From LSUCC0057 sp042091915 (GTDB lineage: Bacteria; Pseudomonadota; Gammaproteobacteria; Pseudomonadales; Porticoccaceae), in the NCBI GenBank assembly GCA_042091915.1, contig JBELGO010000002.1:1-58502 (forward strand): 58,502 nt of DNA. The letters run 5' to 3'. Within the stretch, counting starts at the first letter, position 1, and the number at the start of each line of letters is the position of its first letter. The notes under the pieces were generated by a model. That model did no database searches and was not told the DNA's origin. It was given only the letters and a program-made list of their open reading frames with translations. The translations under genes and the position numbers were made by a program. Of this stretch, positions 1 through 6,330 are shown piece after piece.

Positions 1-85
1 AATGGCATTGATTACATTACTTCTGCTCTTAAACCTATAACGACAGGGGTGTAAATTTACCCCACGCTAATAAAGAGGATTCTCC

Positions 86-886
86 ATGCAGTGGTACACC
101 GGCAATACCTTCTACGACACCGCACTGACTTTCGGCTTTATCTATGCCGCACTGATCTTTGTCGGAAGTTTTTTTGGCACCGCAGCTTATGGCGGCCGTT
201 TTGGCGGAGGAAAAAAACGCAAAGGGGTTAAACTCAACTCTAAAGTGGGCTGGGTGGTTATGGAACTACCCGGATTGTTGGTGTTCCCGATTGTCTTCTT
301 CCAAGGGGACAACGCTTGGGAACCGGTACCGCTATTTTTCCTCGCAGTGTGGATGTTCCACTACACCAACCGCGCGCTGGTAGCGCCACTGCTGATGCGT
401 GTGCAGCCCGGCAGCGAGTCATCTTTTGCCCTCAACGTCGTTTTTGCTGGCTGGCTAACACTGCTTTTACACGGCTACTTCAATGCCGAGTACATTGCAG
501 AGCTTGGCAATCACTATACATTGGACTGGTTTAGCGACCCGCGCTTTATCATCGGCCTAGCTATCTATCTGTTTGGTTTTACGCTCAATGTGCACTCTGA
601 CTATATTTTACGCAACCTGCGCTCTAAGAACCCGTCTGCCGACGAACCGCGCTATAAAATCCCTTACGGCGGTGGCTTTAAGTTTGTCAGCTGCCCGCAG
701 TATTTAGGCGAGATCCTATCGTTTGTCGGATTTACCGTAATGACCTGGAATTTTGGTGCGGTCTTTGTGCTGGCCATGACAGTGGGCAACCTAGTACCGC
801 GCGCTATCTACACCCATCGCTGGTTCCACAAAACCTTTGATGACTACCCTGCAGAGCGCAAAGCGGTAATCCCAGGTATCTTATAA
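86..886 (+). CDS. Steroid 5-alpha-reductase family protein (3-oxo-5-alpha-steroid 4-dehydrogenase-like)
   Basis: This 266-residue membrane protein has about the length of human and plant steroid 5-alpha-reductases (about 260). The C-terminal third carries the family signature: YKIPYGGGFKFVS, then PQYLGEI, a PRA motif, HRWF and DYPAERKAVIP close to the end, which matches the SRD5A/DET2 C-terminal domain and its NADPH site as I know it. Several hydrophobic segments (residues about 8-30, 50-70, 110-130, 150-170, 205-235) indicate an inner-membrane protein. The family reduces the delta-4 bond of 3-oxo steroids with NADPH, or may work in the oxidative direction in a degrader. The ATG follows AAAGAGGA at 7 nt. 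It converges on the Rieske gene across two terminators. The family is confident; the substrate is inferred from the neighbours. Confidence 0.85.
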   Translation: MQWYTGNTFYDTALTFGFIYAALIFVGSFFGTAAYGGRFGGGKKRKGVKLNSKVGWVVMELPGLLVFPIVFFQGDNAWEPVPLFFLAVWMFHYTNRALVAPLLMRVQPGSESSFALNVVFAGWLTLLLHGYFNAEYIAELGNHYTLDWFSDPRFIIGLAIYLFGFTLNVHSDYILRNLRSKNPSADEPRYKIPYGGGFKFVSCPQYLGEILSFVGFTVMTWNFGAVFVLAMTVGNLVPRAIYTHRWFHKTFDDYPAERKAVIPGIL

Positions 887-902
887 ACTTCTTGGAAGCC
901 AC

Positions 903-935
903 AAAAAAAGCGAGGCAAGTGCCTCGCTTTTTTTT
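903..935. terminator. Bidirectional intrinsic terminator 1
   Basis: A perfect 7-bp GC stem (910-916 with 921-927, loop AAGT) is flanked by an A-tract on the left and a T-tract on the right, so it can stop transcription in both directions. It lies 17 bases after the steroid reductase stop. Confidence 0.85.
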
Positions 936-953
936 GCAGTTAAAAATTGTCAT

Positions 954-986
954 AAAAAAAGCCGCCCCTTGCAGGGCGGCTTTTTT
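954..986. terminator. Bidirectional intrinsic terminator 2
   Basis: The stem GCCGCCC/GGGCGGC (961-967 with 974-980) is flanked by seven A and six T. It is the second of two consecutive terminators and lies just past the end of the Rieske gene on the other strand, so the two operons are insulated from each other. Confidence 0.85.
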
Positions 987-1008
987 AGTCACAAGTCTGC
1001 GGATGATT

Positions 1009-2010
1009 TTACTCCACCAAGAACTGTGAATACCACTTTCTGAATTTAGCAAACGGGCCATCACCGTCACACAACAGTGGCTTGGTGTAGTATTTTTTGC
1101 GGTCCCAAATAATTTTATCTTCTTCCATCTGCTGGCAGATATTGTCTACTAGCGCCTTGCCAAAACGGGCCATCATCTCATTGGCTGGCTTGGGCTGGAT
1201 AAAGGCGTAATGGGCTCGGGTCAACTCGTTGGTGATCGGCGTAACGTTGGCAATCAGCACTGTGTCCACCAATCCTTTAAAACGCACCACAGCGAGGCCA
1301 GGGCCAAAGTTCATATTTTCAATGGTGCCGTCAACAATGCCTTGAGGGGTGGTATTGCGCGTGCGCAAAAAACCGCGGCGGTTGTAACCATCAAACTCGA
1401 GCACATCGGCATCGGGGACGTCATCGGTACCGTGCACGAATTTGAAGTGCGCAGGATCGACCGCATTTTCACCGATCTCTTCCATGTGGGTACCAATCTC
1501 CCACTGGTGGTATGAGGGTTCACCCCAGTTGGCTGCATCGTCCAATAGCTCTTCTACAACCGTGGGCTCAAATAATGGCTCGACACCGTGCGGGTGGTAC
1601 CAGACTAAAATAGACCCGTTGATTTCACGCACCTGCCAGCAACCGAGCACTTGCTCTCCACGGGCTACCTTGGGTGGCATATTTTTGGCGTAGGGAATAT
1701 CTGTGCATTTCCCCTCACCACTAAAAGCCCAGCCGTGGAATGGGCAGACAATACTTTCACCCACTACTGATGAGCCGCCACCCGCTTGATCTCGAATACC
1801 GTAACCCAAATGTGCGCCCATATGCGGGCAGTAGGCGTCCACTACTCGGGCAACACCCGATTCGGTCCGAAAGGCCACCAACTCTTGTCCAAAATAGGTC
1901 AGTGGTGCCGAGTGTCCATTCTCAAGCTCATGTGAGTAGAGAACGTGGTACCAGCCCCAGGGCATCGGTAGTGGAATCGGTGTGGTGCGTTTATCGGTAG
2001 TAATAAGCAT
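1009..2010 (-). CDS. Rieske non-heme iron oxygenase, KshA / cholesterol 7-desaturase-like
   Basis: This 333-residue protein is the terminal oxygenase of a Rieske system. The [2Fe-2S] ligands are Cys61-x-His63 (CPHMGAH) and Cys89-x-x-His92 (CPFHGW). The mononuclear iron site is N182-A-V-D185-P-A-H188 with H193, the NxxDxxHxxxxH pattern of the KshA subgroup. The ending LLCDGDGP...WYSQF resembles the C-terminus of 3-ketosteroid 9-alpha-hydroxylase, while the N-terminal PWGWY and DAYCPHMGAH also recall the DAF-36/Neverland sterol desaturases. It likely hydroxylates or desaturates a steroid ring, using electrons from a reductase not found in this window. The gene lies 26 nt behind an SDR gene in a two-gene operon driven from the divergent tetR region. 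The family call is strong; the position attacked is unknown. Confidence 0.85.
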   Translation of the reverse strand: MLITTDKRTTPIPLPMPWGWYHVLYSHELENGHSAPLTYFGQELVAFRTESGVARVVDAYCPHMGAHLGYGIRDQAGGGSSVVGESIVCPFHGWAFSGEGKCTDIPYAKNMPPKVARGEQVLGCWQVREINGSILVWYHPHGVEPLFEPTVVEELLDDAANWGEPSYHQWEIGTHMEEIGENAVDPAHFKFVHGTDDVPDADVLEFDGYNRRGFLRTRNTTPQGIVDGTIENMNFGPGLAVVRFKGLVDTVLIANVTPITNELTRAHYAFIQPKPANEMMARFGKALVDNICQQMEEDKIIWDRKKYYTKPLLCDGDGPFAKFRKWYSQFLVE

Positions 2011-2036
2011 GGTCTACTCCTGATGCTACGGTGACA

Positions 2037-2798
2037 TTATTTAACGGCGGCGCCGCCATCAACGGAAAGTATTTGCCCAGTAATGAACGAGGCCCGCTCA
2101 GAGCAGAGAAATACCACTGCCTCTGCGATCTCCTCGGGTTCACCTAAGCGGTTCATCACCGCGGCTTGTTTAAGCCCCTCGGCAATTTTGGGTTGTTCTG
2201 CAAAATATTTTTCTACTCCCGGGGTGCGTATGACGCCAGGAGATACTGCATTAATACGCACACCTTTGTGGCCGTACTCTGTCGCTGCACTTTTCGTCAA
2301 CAGATTAACGCCGCTCTTAGCTGCCGCATAAGCGGTGTTAAAGCGCTGACCACGCAGTGAAGCATTAGAGGATATATTGACGATGCTACCGGCACCCTGC
2401 TCTAGCATGAGAGGAATCTGATACTTCATACACAACCAGGTATTGGTAAGACATAACTCCAGTGTCTGATCAAATATAGCCTTTTCGAAAGTGTGTATTG
2501 GTCCAGATCCACGGCTTACCGCCGCGCTGTTACAAGCGATATCGAGACGGCCGTACTGTTCTACAGTAAACGCCATCAAGGCGCTGACTTGCTCTTCTTT
2601 AGAGACATCTGCGGCAAAAAATTGAGCATCGCCACCGCTTGCACTTATCAGCTCAACTGTCTCGCGGCCGGTCTCTTCATTGAAGTCTGTCACAACCACT
2701 TTGGCACCTTCGCGGGCAAAAGCGCAGGCAATAGCGCGGCCTATCCCACCACCAGAGCCAGTGACGACACCAACTTTATCTTTTAATAACTGCGACAT
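2037..2798 (-). CDS. Short-chain dehydrogenase/reductase (SDR), classical type
   Basis: An NAD(P)-dependent oxidoreductase of 253 residues. I chose the ATG at 2798 because GAGGG sits 8 nt upstream; an in-frame TTG at 2813 would add five residues but lacks a binding site. The cofactor motif TGSGGGIG is near residues 13-20. The catalytic Ser (in NISSN) and YAAAK have the expected 13-residue spacing. The usual NNAG motif is CNSAA here. The acidic residue after the second beta strand (VTDFN) suggests NAD preference. It is the first gene of the leftward operon and is followed by the Rieske oxygenase, so it probably oxidises or reduces a hydroxyl or keto group of the same steroid-like substrate. 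The substrate cannot be read from the sequence. Confidence 0.85.
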   Translation of the reverse strand: MSQLLKDKVGVVTGSGGGIGRAIACAFAREGAKVVVTDFNEETGRETVELISASGGDAQFFAADVSKEEQVSALMAFTVEQYGRLDIACNSAAVSRGSGPIHTFEKAIFDQTLELCLTNTWLCMKYQIPLMLEQGAGSIVNISSNASLRGQRFNTAYAAAKSGVNLLTKSAATEYGHKGVRINAVSPGVIRTPGVEKYFAEQPKIAEGLKQAAVMNRLGEPEEIAEAVVFLCSERASFITGQILSVDGGAAVK

Positions 2799-2818
2799 AG
2801 TGGCTACCCTCAAATATC

Positions 2819-2847
2819 TTTACTATGGTTAAATTTTTTACTATGGT
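2819..2847. promoter_or_regulatory. Paired direct repeats, candidate TetR operator
   Basis: The 11-mer TTTACTATGGT occurs at 2819-2829 and again at 2837-2847, 18 bases apart. Each copy contains a loose dyad (TAC-N4-GT, with a final A in the second). The second copy overlaps the predicted -10 of the leftward promoter. The position between the tetR gene and the divergent SDR-Rieske operon is typical for an autoregulated TetR operator. Binding is inferred. Confidence 0.5.
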
Positions 2848-2872
2848 ATATCCTAAATTCCTATCTTGGCAA
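2845..2872 (-). promoter_or_regulatory. Predicted sigma-70 promoter of the SDR-Rieske operon
   Basis: On the minus strand TTGCCA (2872-2867) and TATACC (2850-2845) are separated by 16 bases. The start site would be near 2838, giving a leader of about 40 bases before the ATG at 2798. The -10 lies inside the second TTTACTATGGT repeat. Confidence 0.5.
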
Positions 2873-2906
2873 CCCCTAAATAGACCCGCAATAGAGGATC
2901 TTTACT

Positions 2907-3575
2907 GTGAATAGCTCTCCCTCGGCGCTCTCATCAAATACCGCTAAAACAGATAGCGTCACCAACGCCCACGAATCGCTGCGCGACCGCAAGAAACGAC
3001 TGACTCATCAGCGCATCTGCAACGCAGCCGGAGAACTGTTCGCCTCACAGGGTGTTCAAAATACGACCGTGGACAGCATCGCCGCTGCGGCGGAGATATC
3101 CAAACCTACATTTTTTAATTACTTTGCCAACAAACAGGCTGTTCTACACGCCCTGATAGAAATTATGGACGCTCAGTTCATACGCTACATTGAGGCCGAG
3201 ATTGATCAAAGCAATTCAACCCAAGTGCGCATCGAAAATCTCATGCGGCGCTCTGCCACACATATCGCCAAAAATAGTGCTCTCACGCAAATTATGTTGG
3301 TCGAGGGGATGTCTGGCTTAGCCGATCAAAGTACATCCACCGACCGCATGGCGCGATTAAACAGCGCCATGGCACAACTGGTTGAGGCCGGACGCAAGCA
3401 GGGAGATGTCAACAGCCAAACCGCTGTCACTGTCCAAGTACAGATATTAGTGGGTAGTTATCTCTACGCGCTACTCAACTGGCTCAGCGTTGAAAATTTA
3501 GATCTTTTCACCACTCTGGAAGAGACCGCCACGCTACTCGCCAATGCTCTCAAACCCAATACACCTGCCACCTAA
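2907..3575 (+). CDS. TetR/AcrR-family transcriptional regulator
   Basis: This 222-residue regulator starts with GTG, preceded by AGAGGA at 9 nt. The N-terminal arm is polar. The helix-turn-helix lies at about residues 35-75 (RICNAAGELFASQGV, then TVDSIAAAAEISKPTFFNYFANK), with the usual FFNYF recognition-helix end. The remaining C-terminal part is the ligand-binding and dimer domain. It stands between the leftward SDR-Rieske operon and the rightward genes for two SDRs and a racemase, 27 nt ahead of the next gene, so it probably represses both operons until a steroid-type ligand or CoA ester binds. The candidate operator is the repeat pair at 2819-2847. The family is certain; the ligand is unknown. 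Confidence 0.9.
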   Translation: MNSSPSALSSNTAKTDSVTNAHESLRDRKKRLTHQRICNAAGELFASQGVQNTTVDSIAAAAEISKPTFFNYFANKQAVLHALIEIMDAQFIRYIEAEIDQSNSTQVRIENLMRRSATHIAKNSALTQIMLVEGMSGLADQSTSTDRMARLNSAMAQLVEAGRKQGDVNSQTAVTVQVQILVGSYLYALLNWLSVENLDLFTTLEETATLLANALKPNTPAT

Positions 3576-3602
3576 ATATAAAATCAACATAGAGGAATTA
3601 TC

Positions 3603-4406
3603 ATGCTGCTAGATGCTTTTAAATTAACCGGTAAAACGGCCCTAGTCACCGGTGCCGGCAAAGGGATTGGGCGCGCTATCGCACTCAGTTATGCGCAGTT
3701 GGGCGCGAATGTCATTGGAATTGCTCGCAATCAAGAAGAGTTGGACAGCCTAGCCGAAGAAGTTCGCAGCCACGGAGTTAAAGCGCTAATGATTGCCTGC
3801 GATATTACCGATCAGCAGCAGGTAGACCATTTGCCCGAAAAAATCTCTTCCGAGTTTGATGCCCTAGATATCTTAGTTAACAACGCTGGGGCGGCTGGCC
3901 GCGGCTGGGGAAGCTTGGATAAGGTCGATCGACGACGATTTGAAGATACCCTGACCATCAATCTGACCTCGGCATACTCGATTATCCATGGCTGCCTGCC
4001 ACTGCTGCGCAAGGGCCGTGATGCAGCGATCATAAACGTCTCTTCGGCGCTGTCGTGGATGGTAGACAAAAATTTCTCAGCCTATGCGGCTGCCAAAGCC
4101 GGCATGAACCAGATGACTAAAGTTATGGCTTACGAACTAGCTCCAGAGATTCGCGTCAATGGCATTGCCCCCGGTGCGGTAGATACCCCCAGCACCGCCT
4201 TCATTAAACAAAATGAGGCTATGCATACGGCCACTACACGCTGGATACCGCTACAGCGTATGGGTGAGCCGATGGATATCGCCTGGGCAGCAGTCTACTT
4301 AGCCAGCAGTGCCAGCGCATTTGTCAGTGGCAAAATCCTTGAAGTCGATGGCGGCATGCAAGCCCTGCCGGGCAGCGCTATCGAAGCCAACATCCATCAA
4401 CAGTAA
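3603..4406 (+). CDS. SDR oxidoreductase, 7-alpha-hydroxysteroid dehydrogenase-like
   Basis: A 267-residue classical SDR. The cofactor motif TGAGKGIG is at residues 16-23, NNAG at 93-96, the catalytic Ser at 148 (NVSS) and Y161-x-x-x-K165. The segment RVNGIAPGAV and the C-terminal pattern P-L-Q-R-M-G-E-P-x-D-I-A resemble the bacterial 7-alpha-hydroxysteroid dehydrogenase HdhA as I remember it, although many SDRs share these features. The residue after beta-2 (GIARNQ) is basic, which hints at NADPH use. It is the second gene of the tetR-led operon, 30 nt before the 3-alpha-HSDH-like gene. A steroid alcohol substrate is inferred from context and is not proven by the sequence. Confidence 0.8.
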   Translation: MLLDAFKLTGKTALVTGAGKGIGRAIALSYAQLGANVIGIARNQEELDSLAEEVRSHGVKALMIACDITDQQQVDHLPEKISSEFDALDILVNNAGAAGRGWGSLDKVDRRRFEDTLTINLTSAYSIIHGCLPLLRKGRDAAIINVSSALSWMVDKNFSAYAAAKAGMNQMTKVMAYELAPEIRVNGIAPGAVDTPSTAFIKQNEAMHTATTRWIPLQRMGEPMDIAWAAVYLASSASAFVSGKILEVDGGMQALPGSAIEANIHQQ

Positions 4407-4436
4407 TTAAGTTTAAGCTTTTAAAGGGGTTATAAA

Positions 4437-5195
4437 ATGAAAAGTTACCTAATGAGTGGTGGTGCTACCGGCATAGGAGCCGCTATCAAAAACTGTCTGC
4501 GCGAAGCGGGCCACCGCGTTGTAGTCATGGATTTGAAAGATGCTGACATTACTGTCGATCTTTCAGATGCTGCCTCGCGTGCAGCAGCGATAGCTCAAGC
4601 GCGCGAGCAGTTTAGCGAGGGTTTGGATGGGGTTATTACGTGTGCTGGCGTCGCTTCACATTTCCCAGACAGTGGCAAAATCATCTCGATAAACTACTTT
4701 GGCACTACTGAGTTAGTCGCAGGCACTGCAGACTTGCTCAGAGAGGGTGGCCGTGTGGTGTTAATTTCTTCTAATTCAGCGCCGCAATGTACCGCCCCCG
4801 AACTTGTTGAAGCCATGCTCAGCGACGATGAAGCGGTTGCTGTTAGTGCCGCAAAAGATCAAAGCGGGCACAACTGTTACAGCGGTTCTAAACAAGCCGT
4901 GGCGCGCTGGATGAAGGCGGTCAGCGGCGAGTACGCACGCCGTGGCATCACCATCAACGCGATTGCTCCGGGCTATATTGAGACTCCGATGACAGCCGCT
5001 GTAGCTAACGACGCCACTTACGGCGATGCTATCCGCCAGTTTGTAGCCTCAATACCCGCCGGTCGCCCAGGCTTGCCCGAAGATGTCGCAAACTTGGTAG
5101 AGTTCCTGCTCAGCGACAAAGCGAGTTTTATCTGTGGCGCACTGCTGTTTGTCGACGGCGGCCACGACGCGATGTTTAGACCTAACATTATCTAA
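4437..5195 (+). CDS. SDR resembling 3-alpha-hydroxysteroid dehydrogenase / carbonyl reductase (HsdA type)
   Basis: This 252-residue SDR departs from its two SDR neighbours. It starts directly with the cofactor motif (GGATGIGAAI, residues 8-17), has a shortened region giving ITVDLSDA, and uses SINYFGTTEL, NCYSGSKQA and NAIAPGYIETP. It ends with GGHDAMFRP. These features match my recollection of Comamonas testosteroni 3-alpha-HSDH/carbonyl reductase, including its short N-terminus and RP-containing C-terminus. That enzyme interconverts 3-alpha-hydroxy and 3-keto groups on steroids and bile acids with NAD(H). The catalytic YxxxK is present (YSGSK). It lies 30 nt after the preceding SDR and 10 nt before the racemase gene. 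The similarity is from memory; an alignment would settle it. Confidence 0.75.
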   Translation: MKSYLMSGGATGIGAAIKNCLREAGHRVVVMDLKDADITVDLSDAASRAAAIAQAREQFSEGLDGVITCAGVASHFPDSGKIISINYFGTTELVAGTADLLREGGRVVLISSNSAPQCTAPELVEAMLSDDEAVAVSAAKDQSGHNCYSGSKQAVARWMKAVSGEYARRGITINAIAPGYIETPMTAAVANDATYGDAIRQFVASIPAGRPGLPEDVANLVEFLLSDKASFICGALLFVDGGHDAMFRPNII

Positions 5196-5205
5196 AGAGT
5201 TTTTT

Positions 5206-6330
5206 ATGGGACCACTGGCTGGAATACGCGTAGTAGAAATTGAAGGATTAGGGCCCGCTCCGTTTGCCGGCATGCTACTGGCCGACATGGGCGCTGAGGT
5301 GATTACTGTTGGCCGCAAGGTCAGCAGCAAACCCCGCCCTGCAGCAATCAGTGAGCGCGGCAAACAGACGATTGCTCTCGATTTAAAAAGCGCGGAAGGC
5401 CTCGAGGCTTTATTGAAACTCTGCGACCGAGCCGATGTTCTCATCGAAGGGTTTCGACCAGGTGTTGCTGAACGGCTCGGCTTTGGCCCAGAGCAACTGC
5501 ATGCTCGCAACCCGCGATTGATCTACGGGCGCATCACCGGCTGGGGCCAGTATGGTCCGCTCTCTCACGCTGCCGGGCATGACCTCAATTACATCTCTCT
5601 GACAGGGGCATTGCACGCCATCGGGCGCGCTGGAGAAACTCCGGTTGCGCCACTCAACTTGGTAGGCGATTTTGGCGGCGGCACGATGTTCTTAGTCATG
5701 GGCATTTTAGCTGCCGTAATCGAGCGCCACAGCTCTGGCCAAGGCCAAGTGATCGATGCCGCCATGACTGAGGGCGCTGCGAACCTTATGCATATGATGC
5801 AGAGTATGTTGGCCTCAGGTATGTGGCAGGACCGCCCCGGCTGTAACATTCTCGACGGCGCCGCCCATTTTTACGATACATACCGCACCAGTGATGATAA
5901 GTTTATTTCGATAGGATCGATTGAACCGCAGTTTTATGCGCTATTGATTGAAACATTAGAGCTCGACAGCGAACAGTTCTCCGCACAGATGGACCCGCGT
6001 CAGTGGCCGGCACTCAAAGCGATTATCGCCGAGAAAATCGCCACTCAAACCCGCGACTACTGGTGCAATTTGATGGAGGGCACCGATATCTGCTTTGCTC
6101 CCGTACTGTCGATGAATGAGGCGCCTCTGCACCCACACAATCAAGCCCGCAACAGCTTCATTGACGTTGACGGAGTCACCCAAGCGGCCCCGGCGCCGAG
6201 TTTTTCACGAACTCCCAGCCAGACGCCCACTGCCGCGGCGCCGTTGGGCGGCGATACGGCAGTCGTTCTCAAGCAGCTGGGTTACGATGAAAAGACAGTT
6301 GCAGCAATGCTTGCAGCTGTCAGCCGCTAA
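5206..6330 (+). CDS. Alpha-methylacyl-CoA racemase (CoA-transferase family III fold)
   Basis: This 374-residue protein begins at ATG 5206, after AAAGAG; an upstream in-frame start would run into the preceding gene. It carries the alpha-methylacyl-CoA racemase triad at nearly the numbering of the Mycobacterium tuberculosis enzyme: His125 (GHDLNY), Asp155 (GDFGGG) and Glu240 (GSIEPQF). The N-terminal GPLAGIRVVEIEG and ADMGAEV are standard for the family. AMACR epimerises the C25 methyl branch of sterol and bile-acid side-chain CoA esters before beta-oxidation. As the last gene of the tetR-SDR-SDR operon it points to side-chain degradation of a branched steroid. Its stop codon directly abuts the stop of the opposing sulfatase gene. 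A true CoA-transferase would have Asp in another context, so racemase is preferred. Confidence 0.85.
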   Translation: MGPLAGIRVVEIEGLGPAPFAGMLLADMGAEVITVGRKVSSKPRPAAISERGKQTIALDLKSAEGLEALLKLCDRADVLIEGFRPGVAERLGFGPEQLHARNPRLIYGRITGWGQYGPLSHAAGHDLNYISLTGALHAIGRAGETPVAPLNLVGDFGGGTMFLVMGILAAVIERHSSGQGQVIDAAMTEGAANLMHMMQSMLASGMWQDRPGCNILDGAAHFYDTYRTSDDKFISIGSIEPQFYALLIETLELDSEQFSAQMDPRQWPALKAIIAEKIATQTRDYWCNLMEGTDICFAPVLSMNEAPLHPHNQARNSFIDVDGVTQAAPAPSFSRTPSQTPTAAAPLGGDTAVVLKQLGYDEKTVAAMLAAVSR

